A DNA stretch of 64,000 nt from Aeromonas bestiarum (GTDB lineage Bacteria > Pseudomonadota > Gammaproteobacteria > Enterobacterales > Aeromonadaceae): positions 1 through 64,000 of the forward strand of contig NZ_CDDA01000020.1 of NCBI RefSeq assembly GCF_000819745.1, written 5' to 3'. Of this stretch, positions 46,292-53,982 are shown piece after piece. Below the pieces are notes generated by a model that saw only the letters and a list, made by a program, of their open reading frames with translations, was not told the DNA's origin and did no database searches. Position numbers and translations under genes: made by a program. Each line of letters opens with the position of its first letter. Position 1 is the first letter of the stretch.

Positions 46292-46303
46292 ATCGTTTAG
46301 GTA

Positions 46304-46702
46304 TTAGATGGTCAGCTCCAGCCGGTTGCCTTCGGGATCCAGGAAGGTGCTCTCGTAATAGCCGTCGCCGGTCCAGCGGGGGCCGTCCAGGTGTTTCACC
46401 TCGGCGCCCTTGAGCAGCTTGAGGCGGGCTGTCATCTTGTCCACCGCCTCCACGCTGCCGAGGGAGAAGGCGAGGTGGGCCAGCCCCTGCAGCGGGTGCG
46501 GCAGAGCGAGATCTGCCGGAAATAGGGTGGGAGTGTGCATCAGCTCCAGACTGGCGCCCCCCTCGAAGCGCACGAAGTAGGAGGAAAACTGTTTGCTCGG
46601 GTTGTGGTAGCGCTCATTGGCCTGCCCGCCAAACAGGGTGCAGTAGAATGCCTTGAGCGCTTCCAGATCCTGTGCCCAGATGGCGACGTGATGTATGTGC
46701 AT
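46304..46702 (-). CDS. VOC-family protein (glyoxalase-I-like)
   Basis: The 132-residue protein has the vicinal-oxygen-chelate fold. MHIHHVAIWAQDLEALKAFY opens the first module. Metal-ligand positions are His5, a Glu in SLELMHTP (about 62), His in LAHLAFSL (about 82) and Glu in PEGNRLELTI at the end. It resembles glyoxalase/bleomycin-resistance-type enzymes such as lactoylglutathione lyase relatives. The substrate is not determined. The start is ATG 46702 with AGGAGACAGG upstream. It is divergent from an AraC regulator 48 bases away, the likely controller. Confidence 0.85.
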   Translation of the reverse strand: MHIHHVAIWAQDLEALKAFYCTLFGGQANERYHNPSKQFSSYFVRFEGGASLELMHTPTLFPADLALPHPLQGLAHLAFSLGSVEAVDKMTARLKLLKGAEVKHLDGPRWTGDGYYESTFLDPEGNRLELTI

Positions 46703-46750
46703 GGCCTGTCTCCTGTGACTTGATGTCCTCCATGCTATGCTGGGCCTTGA

Positions 46751-47701
46751 ATGTTCGACATGGCTGAGCCCGTCCTGATGATGTCTGAAACTGCCAATCC
46801 TGAAGTCATTGAAGTCTCCCCCGACTGCCGCGAACAGATCTGCTGTGACAGCCTGTTGCCCGCCCTTGCCCAAGAGCGGGTGTGGCTGGCTGGCCATTCC
46901 CGCCTGCGCAGCCACTACCGGATCGAGCGCCGCCTGGCGGACGTGCACTGTTTTCTGCTGACCCTGGGGGGCGAGGGGGAGGTGCTGATCGGCGATCGCC
47001 TCGAGCGACTCAAGATTGGAGAGTGGGCCCTGATACCGGCGGGCCAGCCACTTTGCTATCAGCTACCAGAGACGCTATTACCGGAGGGGCAGTCGCCAGC
47101 GCCGGAGCCACAACCGGTGGCGAATGGCGACTGGGATCTGGTGTGGCTGCTGCTGCACAAGGACTCCCCCTGGGATGCCTTCGCCAGCCACCCCAGGCTG
47201 GGTTGTACCTCCCAGCAGGCCAGCTTGCTGCACACCCTGGAGAACCTCTATGCGGAGCAGGAGCGCCACCAGGATCCGCTGCTCAGTGCGCTGCTGGTAG
47301 AACAGCTCGGTTTTTATCTGCGCCGCCTGCTGCAGAAGGGGGAGGGGCAGAGCCGCGGCGAGCGGCTGGCGCTGCGTCTTGAGTTGATGCTCAAAGAATC
47401 CCTGACCGAGTGCTGGGACATAGGGCGGATGGCAGACGCCCTGCACCTCTCCGAGCGCCAGCTCTATCGTCTCTGTCAGCAGCACTTTGCATTGGCCCCC
47501 ATGGCCTTGCTGCAACGGCTGCGGTTGCAACGGGCCGCCCTCTTGCTGGCCAGTCGCGGCGAGCCGGTGAAGCAGCTGGCCCAGCTGTGCGGCTTCAAGA
47601 ACGAGTACCACTTCTCCACCGCCTTCAAACGCCAGCATGGCCTGGCTCCCAGCCATTATCGCAGCCTGCATCATCCCGGATTTAAAACCGGACAGGGGTG
47701 A
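46751..47701 (+). CDS. AraC-family regulator with N-terminal cupin-like sensor
   Basis: The 316-residue protein has an AraC-type ligand region (about residues 40-140, ADVHCFLLTLGGEGEVLIGD). A double helix-turn-helix lies at the C-terminus (about 215-310, MADALHLSERQLYRLCQQHF and AQLCGFKNEYHFSTAFKRQHG). It is transcribed divergently from the VOC gene across a short gap. Three in-frame ATGs (46751, 46760, 46778) are possible with no decisive ribosome site; the coordinate given is the longest. The effector is unknown. Confidence 0.87.
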   Translation: MFDMAEPVLMMSETANPEVIEVSPDCREQICCDSLLPALAQERVWLAGHSRLRSHYRIERRLADVHCFLLTLGGEGEVLIGDRLERLKIGEWALIPAGQPLCYQLPETLLPEGQSPAPEPQPVANGDWDLVWLLLHKDSPWDAFASHPRLGCTSQQASLLHTLENLYAEQERHQDPLLSALLVEQLGFYLRRLLQKGEGQSRGERLALRLELMLKESLTECWDIGRMADALHLSERQLYRLCQQHFALAPMALLQRLRLQRAALLLASRGEPVKQLAQLCGFKNEYHFSTAFKRQHGLAPSHYRSLHHPGFKTGQG

Positions 47702-47894
47702 GATCCTGAGCCACACTGGTTGCTACTGTTGTTGTTCATACGAACCCGATAGCGGCCGATAACCCTGTTAACCAGAGGTGGATCGTGCGCCGGCAGGCCG
47801 ATATTGGGTTGCGCTTCATGGTTGTCGTCTCTTCGTTGTCGTTTTCCACCAATCAGTTTTGAATCCCCCGCCTCGGCGGGGCTAGAGGGCAAGG

Positions 47895-48905
47895 ATGGTC
47901 TCTATGCTGCAAGACAGTGACACGATCAGGATCTCGGACGTCAGCGAAGCCGTGGTGCACGGCATTCTGGAGGTGGTGAGCGACGGGATCTGGGACTGGA
48001 ACGCCAACACGGGTTTCGTCTATCGCAACCCAGGCTGGTATCAGATGCTGGGCTACGAGCCCCACTCCCTTGGCAACACAGTCTTCACCTGGGAGAGCGT
48101 GATCCACCCGGATGACATGGATCGGGTGATGGCCTGCTTCGATGCCTATCTGAGCGGCACGGCCGCCGACTATCGGGTCGAGTATCGTTGCCGCAGCCGG
48201 GAGGGCCTCTTCATCTGGATTGAGGATTGTGGCCGCGTCATAGCCCGCAATCCGGATGGCTCTGTGGCCCGCATGATAGGTGCCCATCGCAACATACATG
48301 CCCAGAAGCTCTTGTATGAACAGCTGGAATCGCGCAACCAGTCGCTGGAGCAGCAGATCGCCGAGCGTACCGCCGAGCTGGTGCGGCTCAACGGGGTGTT
48401 GCTGCAGAAGGCGGAGGAGAACCGCCAGCTGGCGGAGACGGATGCCCTGACCGGGGCCGCCAGTCGCTACCGGCTGGAGCGGGTCATCAAGCAGGAGTGC
48501 GAGCGCTCCAGGCGCTTTCATCAGTCCTTCTCCGTCATCGCCATGGATGTGGATGACTTCAAGCAGATCAATGACAATCACGGCCACAGCGCCGGGGATC
48601 AGACCCTGGTCAACATAGTGGCGCTGGTGCGGACTCACATTCGCGAAATTGACCTCATAGCGCGCTGGGGCGGCGACGAGTTCATGGTGGTGCTGCCCAA
48701 TACCTGTCTGGCCGATGGCCGGCTGGTTGCCGACAAGCTGCGAGAGCTGATCGTGCTGTCGCGGGTCTGCGAACAGCTCGACATCACCCTGAGTTTCGGG
48801 CTGGCCGAATACCTGCCGGACGAGCCCATGAGCCAGCTGATGGTGCGGGTGGATAGGGCGCTCTATCAGGCCAAGCTGGCGGGCAAGAACCAGATCTGCG
48901 AATAG
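47895..48905 (+). CDS. PAS-GGDEF diguanylate cyclase (cytosolic)
   Basis: The 336-residue protein has a PAS domain (about residues 20-135, DGIWDWNANTGFVYRNPGWY through the PAC region). A short coiled coil (about 140-175) and a GGDEF domain (about 180-336) follow. The active site is the canonical GGDEF in ARWGGDEFMVV, and the product-inhibition motif R-x-x-D is present five residues earlier (REID). No membrane helix is seen. The start may be 47895 or the ATG at 47904, which has AAGGATGG at better spacing. It is probably monocistronic. Confidence 0.92.
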   Translation: MVSMLQDSDTIRISDVSEAVVHGILEVVSDGIWDWNANTGFVYRNPGWYQMLGYEPHSLGNTVFTWESVIHPDDMDRVMACFDAYLSGTAADYRVEYRCRSREGLFIWIEDCGRVIARNPDGSVARMIGAHRNIHAQKLLYEQLESRNQSLEQQIAERTAELVRLNGVLLQKAEENRQLAETDALTGAASRYRLERVIKQECERSRRFHQSFSVIAMDVDDFKQINDNHGHSAGDQTLVNIVALVRTHIREIDLIARWGGDEFMVVLPNTCLADGRLVADKLRELIVLSRVCEQLDITLSFGLAEYLPDEPMSQLMVRVDRALYQAKLAGKNQICE

Positions 48906-49062
48906 TCGGATCCAGGGGGACCATAGGGTTGCCCCCGGCCTGCCAGCTGTCGGATTTTTCTCTTTTCCCCCCCGAATGCGTATTGACCGATCGATTGCCT
49001 TGACTCCGCCTGAGGGCACTGGTCTGATGCGCGCTCTTTAATCCCCCACGAGACATGAATCG

Positions 49063-49482
49063 ATGAAAAAGAGCATCCTGATTGCCCTGACTGCACTGCC
49101 CCTGTTCGCCCACGCCGGCCTGATGGATTCCCTGACCGATACAGTGACCAGCAGCGTCACCAGCAGTGCCAAAGAGATGGCCGGTACCGCCATGGACAGC
49201 GCCTCCAACGAAGCGATCAAGAAGGCACTGGACATCAAGGAAGGCGGCTCCAACAAGCAGGCCATCAAGGACAAGCTGGGCGCCCCGGCCAGCACCAAGA
49301 CCGAAGCCGGTCTGGAAGTGTGGACCTATGACCTGAGCGCCCTGAACAAGGTATCTCCCATGCTGGCAGAGACCTCCAAGACCCTGTTCAAGGATGCCGA
49401 AGCCGCTCAGAAGAGCGTCGTCATCAAGTTCGAAGGCGAAACCGTCAAGACCCTGAACCTGGCCGACAAAGCCAAGGCCTGA
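49063..49482 (+). CDS. Small exported protein with a BamE/SmpA-like domain
   Basis: The 139-residue product has a signal peptide (about residues 1-18, ending FAHAG) and a Ser/Thr-rich helical segment. A C-terminal part follows with KQAIKDKLGAPASTKTEAG, EVWTYDLSALN and VVIKFEGETVKTLNL, the hairpin pattern of BamE/SmpA-OmlA-like folds. It lacks a lipobox cysteine, so it is soluble periplasmic, unlike BamE. Function unknown. It ends at a strong bidirectional terminator shared with the convergent chemoreceptor gene. Confidence 0.75.
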   Translation: MKKSILIALTALPLFAHAGLMDSLTDTVTSSVTSSAKEMAGTAMDSASNEAIKKALDIKEGGSNKQAIKDKLGAPASTKTEAGLEVWTYDLSALNKVSPMLAETSKTLFKDAEAAQKSVVIKFEGETVKTLNLADKAKA

Positions 49483-49500
49483 GTCTGAACGACGTGCATG

Positions 49501-49526
49501 AAAAAGGGGCCCTCGGGCCCCTTTTT
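49501..49526. terminator. Bidirectional terminator
   Basis: AAAAAGGGGCCC-TC-GGGCCCCTTTTT is a near-perfect stem between two convergent gene ends. Confidence 0.92.
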
Positions 49527-49544
49527 GCTGGCTGGCATTCCTCA

Positions 49545-51539
49545 TCACACCTTGAAGCGGCGTACCAGGGCCAGCAGCTGGCGATTGGAGCTGAGCAGTG
49601 ACTCCGCGCTCTGCTCCGTGTTGCGGCCATTCTCCACCAGCAGGTTGAGCATGTCGCGAATGCTCACCATGTTGCGGTTGATCTCCTCGGTTACCCGGCT
49701 CTGCTCCTCGGCGGCGGTGGCGATCTGGCTGCTGAGATCGTGGATCTGCACCACAGAATCGGCCATGTTGTCGAGCCCTCCCGTCACCTGGCCAGTGGTA
49801 TCTGCCGCCGCCTGGCAGCTGTGCTTGGTCTGCTCCATGGCGACCACGGCTTCGGCCACCCCCTGAGTGAGGCGCGACAGCATGCTGCCCACCTCGGCCG
49901 TGCTGTTCTGGGTGCGGGCCGCCAGGGCGCGCACCTCGTCCGCCACCACGGCGAAGCCACGACCCTGCTCACCGGCTCGCGCCGCCTCTATGGCGGCATT
50001 GAGCGCCAGCAGGTTGGTCTGGGCGGCTATGCCACCTATCACCCCGAGCACGCTGCCGATCTGCTTGGCATCTTCCTGCATCTCCAGCACCTTGGTGGCG
50101 GCGAGATCCACCTCGTCGATCAGCGCCACCACGCTGGCGGAGGCCGATCCCACCACCTTGCGGGAGTTGGCGGCCTGGCCGTTGGCGGTCTCGGTGAAGC
50201 TCGCCGAGTCGCTGGCATGTTGTGCCACGCTGTCGGCGGTGGAGCTGAGCTCGGTGAGGGCCGTGACCACCTGATCCGTCTCGGCGGCATGCTCGCTCAG
50301 GATCCGCCGCGCCTGACCCGTCTGTTGATCGAGCTGTGCCAGTTCGCGGGTGATGAGGTCGGTGGCGTCTGTCACCTGCACCATCATCTGCTGCAGATAG
50401 GCGATGAAGCGGTTCACCGACAGGGCGATATGATCCAGCTCGTCGTGGCCCTTCACCTGGATGCGGGCGGTCAGGTCCGCATCGCCGGCAGAGAGGGCGT
50501 CGATATTCTGCTTGAGGGTCTGCAGCCGGCTGCCGAGCTGGGTGATGGCCAGCAGCATCAGCACGAACAGCAGTCCCACCAGGGGCAGCTGGATCGCGGC
50601 CAAGGTGGTGAGCACGTCCTGGCTGTCCTGGGTCAGGGTGCTGGTCGGCAGGGCCGTGGCCAGCAACCAGGGGGTCCCCTCTATGGCTTGCAGCAGCAGG
50701 GTCTGCTCTTCTCCCTGATCCTGGAAGCTGGTACGCAGCAGCCCCTTGCCCTGGCTCTGGCCGAGCAGGCTGGCGATGGCGCCGGCGAAGGGGTAATCGG
50801 TGTGGGCGGAGAGGTTGCCGAGCACAACGTCACCGCTCAGGCGGGCATTTCTGCTCAGGATCTTGCCGTCAGCCTCGACGATCATCACCTGACCGCCGAT
50901 CTCCTGCTCTTTCCTGGCCACCAGATCGTTGAAGAAGCCCAGGGTCACATCTATGGTCGATACCCCGAACAGGGCGCCATTGCGGTAGATCCCCATGGCG
51001 CAGTTGGTTCTCGGCTGCTGACTGGCGCCATCCTTGTAGGCGGCGGCCCAGACGCACATGCCCTGAGGCGCCTGCTGCCCGGCCTTGTGCCACGGCTGCT
51101 CGAAGTAGTTGGGGGCCTCGGCCGAGTTCCAGTAGGTATTGGGGATCAGCTTGTTGGCCGCATCCCTGTGATAGAAGGTGCTGAACTTGGCGCGGCCCGC
51201 TTCCCGCTGGTCCGGCAGTGGCCAGATGCCGCCGCCAAACACCATGGCATTGCCGTATTGATCGATCAGCGCCGGCAGCAGGGCATCGATCTGCTCGCTC
51301 GGCAGTTGGGACACCAGTTGCGTGATGCTGCGAGACTGGCTCTGCACCCCGTTGAGCTGATCGCGGATGTCGGTCGCTATCTCGCTGACCCGCAGCGCCA
51401 CATTCTGCTCACCGGCCTTCTGCAGCGCCGGCTTTATCCAGATCTGGATGCCGATCACCGTCAGGGCACACACCAGCGCCATAAATCCCACGAAGACGGC
51501 TGTATATCTTCCCTTGATTGTTCCCAGACTCCACCCCAT
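49545..51539 (-). CDS. Methyl-accepting chemotaxis protein with periplasmic dCache-type sensor
   Basis: The 664-residue receptor has a membrane helix (about residues 12-32), a large periplasmic sensor (about 35-310) and a second helix (about 315-340). The sensor includes GGIWPLPDQREAGRAKFSTF and NTYWNSAEAPNYFEQPW in the PDC pattern. A HAMP domain and the cytosolic signalling hairpin follow, with its conserved tip (GGIAAQTNLLALNAAIEAARAGE and GRGFAVVADEVRALA). AGGAG precedes the ATG. The ligand is unknown; the dCache fold often binds amino acids. It should couple to CheA/CheW, which are encoded elsewhere. Confidence 0.95.
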   Translation of the reverse strand: MGWSLGTIKGRYTAVFVGFMALVCALTVIGIQIWIKPALQKAGEQNVALRVSEIATDIRDQLNGVQSQSRSITQLVSQLPSEQIDALLPALIDQYGNAMVFGGGIWPLPDQREAGRAKFSTFYHRDAANKLIPNTYWNSAEAPNYFEQPWHKAGQQAPQGMCVWAAAYKDGASQQPRTNCAMGIYRNGALFGVSTIDVTLGFFNDLVARKEQEIGGQVMIVEADGKILSRNARLSGDVVLGNLSAHTDYPFAGAIASLLGQSQGKGLLRTSFQDQGEEQTLLLQAIEGTPWLLATALPTSTLTQDSQDVLTTLAAIQLPLVGLLFVLMLLAITQLGSRLQTLKQNIDALSAGDADLTARIQVKGHDELDHIALSVNRFIAYLQQMMVQVTDATDLITRELAQLDQQTGQARRILSEHAAETDQVVTALTELSSTADSVAQHASDSASFTETANGQAANSRKVVGSASASVVALIDEVDLAATKVLEMQEDAKQIGSVLGVIGGIAAQTNLLALNAAIEAARAGEQGRGFAVVADEVRALAARTQNSTAEVGSMLSRLTQGVAEAVVAMEQTKHSCQAAADTTGQVTGGLDNMADSVVQIHDLSSQIATAAEEQSRVTEEINRNMVSIRDMLNLLVENGRNTEQSAESLLSSNRQLLALVRRFKV

Positions 51540-51723
51540 AACGACTCCTGTCTATTGTTGGCACTGTCTTGCATGGCCTTGTTATTTGAGTCGCCATTAT
51601 TAGCTATTTCGAACATAAAACGTTTGTTATCGCTCACAGAACCCGGAGCAGAGGCGAAGGGAAATGAGGGGGGCCGGGGGATCGCAGAGGGCGAGCGGCC
51701 GAGCGGGAGAGGGAAACGAAAAA

Positions 51724-51741
51724 GGGTGGCCTAGGCCACCC
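51724..51741 (-). terminator. Terminator of the His/Met-rich exported protein gene
   Basis: GGGTGGCCTAGGCCACCC is perfectly self-complementary and is followed on the minus strand by five Ts. Confidence 0.8.
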
Positions 51742-51761
51742 TGTTGCAGGTCGAGATGCGT

Positions 51762-52112
51762 TTACTGGTGCGCTTCGGCGAACTGCTTCATCGCCTCGGC
51801 GTGCTTGGTCATGCCGTCGGCACGCAACGTCAGGTTCTTCACAAACTCGGCCTTCTTGGCCGGGTCTTCGATCTTGTCGTAGCGCTGTTGCAGGTTGGTC
51901 TGGATCTGCTCCGGGGTCATGTTCTGCATGCGGGCCATCTTGTCATGGCGGCTACCGTGGTGCTTGCCACCCATCATGCCGCTGCCATCCATGGGGCAGT
52001 CGGTCATCATGCCGGCCTGGGTGGTGGCGACGGCTTCGCTGGCGGCATAGGCGCCGAGCGGCAGGCCAAGGATCAGGGTGGCGGTCAGCAGGGTTTTGGT
52101 CAGGGTTTTCAT
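51762..52112 (-). CDS. Small exported His/Met-rich protein (Spy/CpxP-like)
   Basis: The 116-residue product has a signal peptide (about residues 1-23, ending AYAAS). A metal-binding-looking cluster follows (CPMDGSGMMGGKHHGSRHDK, about residues 39-58), then a helical tail with NMTPEQIQTNLQQRYDKI, which resembles the LTxxQ motif of Spy/CpxP-type periplasmic chaperones. Its promoter region (52161-52226) is duplicated in front of the 58-residue ORF beside the OmpR-type two-component system. Periplasmic metal or envelope stress is therefore a plausible signal. The start is ATG with GAGGAGATAGACC before it. Confidence 0.8.
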   Translation of the reverse strand: MKTLTKTLLTATLILGLPLGAYAASEAVATTQAGMMTDCPMDGSGMMGGKHHGSRHDKMARMQNMTPEQIQTNLQQRYDKIEDPAKKAEFVKNLTLRADGMTKHAEAMKQFAEAHQ

Positions 52113-52160
52113 GGTCTATCTCCTCGCGGATTGAGTTCGGGTTCGGCTTGCTCGCCTTGA

Positions 52161-52226
52161 CCCTAAGTAAACACCAGACTGGTGTCTGAACTTTGCCAGT
52201 TGAAGCCTATTTTGTAGCAGAGTGTG
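52161..52226 (-). promoter_or_regulatory. Shared promoter module, copy A
   Basis: This 66-base stretch aligns without gaps to 53106-53171, with about 52 identical positions by hand count. It starts 49 bases upstream of the His/Met-rich gene start. A conserved far block (minus strand CACACTCTGCTACAAAA) and a near TTTACTT with a poor -35 suggest activation by a response regulator. Confidence 0.65.
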
Positions 52227-52376
52227 ACACTGTGAGGCTGTGCTGTGGGTTAACGAAAACCGGGTCTGTCATAGTGTTCGAGGATAGGCCTGTCACCCTG
52301 AAAAGCCAGCGCCAATCCGCCTCGCAAAATACGCGCCGGCCAAGGGGCGGAATAGCGTTCGCAGGGGCGGAAAATA

Positions 52377-52414
52377 AAATACCCCGCCGGACAGCGTCTC
52401 TGGCGGGGTATTTC
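52377..52414 (-). terminator. Terminator of the 52473-52802 gene
   Basis: AAATACCCCGCC/GGCGGGGTATTT is followed on the minus strand by a T-rich stretch. The rest of 52227-52472 holds nothing recognisable. Confidence 0.8.
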
Positions 52415-52472
52415 ATGTCACCGGTCAGGCAACATGGTTATCGTGAGAAAATAACAGCGTGAATAACTCGGC

Positions 52473-52802
52473 TCAGCGCTGGCGGCCGCTGCCCACGCTG
52501 TAAGGCATGCGATAGCTGTCGCTCTCACCGTCCAGGCTGAGGGTGAGATTGCCTTGGGCTCTCATCGGCAGTCGTACCTGCTGCATCCCTTTCAATTCGG
52601 CAGGTACCCGCTTGAGCACGTCGCCGGAGGCGTTGCGGATCATCAGGGTCGGGTTGGCGTTGCTGCTGCTGGCGTCATCGTGCCAGTTGACGAACAGCAG
52701 GCCGGGGGCTGCGCTGACGTCGGCCGGAATGGCTGCTTGTGCCATGCCGATCTGGGCCAGTCCGGCCAGTGCGAACAGGGTCAGGGTCTTTTTCATCATC
52801 AT
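52473..52802 (-). CDS. Small exported protein, paralogue of the 32860-33192 product
   Basis: The 109-residue product has a signal peptide (about residues 1-23, ending AQAAI). Its mature part opens PADVSAAPGLLFVNWH and closes YRMPYSVGSGRQR, matching the other copy along the whole length. It is encoded downstream of the 58-residue ORF and near the OmpR-type system, while the first copy sits with the yhaJ-like gene, so the paralogues are wired to different regulators. No named family is recognised. It is probably periplasmic. Confidence 0.82.
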   Translation of the reverse strand: MMMKKTLTLFALAGLAQIGMAQAAIPADVSAAPGLLFVNWHDDASSSNANPTLMIRNASGDVLKRVPAELKGMQQVRLPMRAQGNLTLSLDGESDSYRMPYSVGSGRQR

Positions 52803-52886
52803 TGTCTCCTTGGTATGGCTCGCCGAAGGATGCCGGCGTTGTGTGTCATGGTGCCAGGCGCCGCCCGAACCGGGCGCTGCCTGGCA

Positions 52887-53063
52887 TCATGGGGAAGGGA
52901 AGTGTGTCTCGCCGGGCGGGCAGAGGCCGGCCTCATCGTCATCCTGGGGGGAAGCTTGCGTCAGGCTGCTGGTCTGTGCGGGCTGATGCGGCTTGGCCGC
53001 CGCTCTGGCAAGGGCCTCGCTGGCGGCATAAGCCAGCATGAAGGGCGTGGTAAGGGCGAGCAT
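52887..53063 (-). CDS. 58-residue small ORF related to the start of the His/Met-rich protein
   Basis: The frame begins with ATG 53063 behind AGGAG at ideal spacing. It encodes a short hydrophobic start and AYAASEALARAAAKP, matching AYAASEAVA in the 51762-52112 protein. A Gln/Asp-rich end contains one Cys (DDDEAGLCPPGE). Promoter, ribosome site and first codons all match the other gene, so this is a partial duplicate that has shortened or changed its 3' part. It may be a real small envelope peptide or a leftover leader that still drives the downstream paralogue gene, 84 bases on. Confidence 0.5.
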   Translation of the reverse strand: MLALTTPFMLAYAASEALARAAAKPHQPAQTSSLTQASPQDDDEAGLCPPGETHFPSP

Positions 53064-53105
53064 GGCCTGTCTCCTGCAATGAGCAAATATGGACGAGTTG
53101 GTGTG

Positions 53106-53171
53106 CCCCAAGTAAACCCTCGCCTTGTGTCTCAACTTTGCCGAGTGACCGCTTTTTTGTAGCAGAGTGTG
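53106..53171 (-). promoter_or_regulatory. Shared promoter module, copy B (divergent from the two-component system)
   Basis: This is the second copy of the 66-base module, 43 bases upstream of the 58-residue ORF. It lies in the gap shared with the response-regulator gene, so the same bound protein could control both directions. A TATACT-like -10 for the regulator gene lies near 53223 with no good -35. Confidence 0.6.
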
Positions 53172-53255
53172 GCATCTTGCTGATCTGGCACACTTTGACA
53201 CAAACCGTCCGACAGATTTTCGTATACTCGTGCCAGCTCTAACAGGAGAGGCCTC

Positions 53256-53978
53256 ATGAACCAAAGCAGCACCCACATTCTGGTCGTCGACGATCACGGC
53301 GAGATCCGCGATCTGCTGAAACGCTTTCTGGAGCAGCATGGCCTGCGGGTCAGCTGTGCCCGGGATGGCAAGGAGATGAAGCGGCTGCTGGAGGAGCGGG
53401 AGTTCGATCTGCTGGTGCTGGATCTGATGATGCCGGGGGAGGATGGCCTGACCCTGTGCCGTGAGCTGAGGGCCAAATCCAGCCTGCCCATCATAATGCT
53501 CACCGCCATGGGGGAGGAGACGGACCGCATCATAGGGCTGGAGATGGGCGCCGATGACTATCTCGCCAAGCCGTTCAATCCGCGCGAGCTGCTGGCCCGC
53601 ATCAAGGCGGTGATGCGCCGCACCCAGGTCGAGCCGCAACCCGCCCCCGAGACCCTGACCCGGGATCTGCGTTTCGATCGCTGGCTGCTCGACATCAATC
53701 GCCGCGAACTGGTGGATGAGGAAGGGGTGGGGCTGAGCCTCTCCACCGCCGAATTCGACCTGCTGCGGGTGTTTCTGGAGCGCCCCCAGCGGGTGCTGAG
53801 CCGGGATCAACTGCTGGATCTGGCCCGGGGCCGCGAGGCGGTGGCCTTCGATCGGGCCATAGATACTCTGGTGAGCCGGTTGCGGCGCAAGCTGGAGCGG
53901 GATCCCAAGAATCCCGAGCTCATCAAGACCATCTGGGGCGGCGGTTATCTGTTCGCCGCCGACGTGACCCAGGTGTGA
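53256..53978 (+). CDS. OmpR/PhoB-family response regulator
   Basis: The 240-residue regulator has a receiver domain (residues about 8-122) with the phospho-acceptor Asp56 in LLVLDLMMPGEDG and the conserved Lys in YLAKPFNPRELLARI. A winged-helix DNA-binding domain follows (about 140-235, LSRDQLLDLARGREAVAFDRAIDTLVSRLRRKLE). It is close to OmpR itself in the receiver-linker region, but the neighbourhood (small exported proteins) does not fit classic ompR-envZ. It is four bases upstream of its kinase gene and divergent from copy B of the duplicated promoter, whose genes are its likely targets. Confidence 0.93.
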   Translation: MNQSSTHILVVDDHGEIRDLLKRFLEQHGLRVSCARDGKEMKRLLEEREFDLLVLDLMMPGEDGLTLCRELRAKSSLPIIMLTAMGEETDRIIGLEMGADDYLAKPFNPRELLARIKAVMRRTQVEPQPAPETLTRDLRFDRWLLDINRRELVDEEGVGLSLSTAEFDLLRVFLERPQRVLSRDQLLDLARGREAVAFDRAIDTLVSRLRRKLERDPKNPELIKTIWGGGYLFAADVTQV

Positions 53979-53982
53979 CGCC

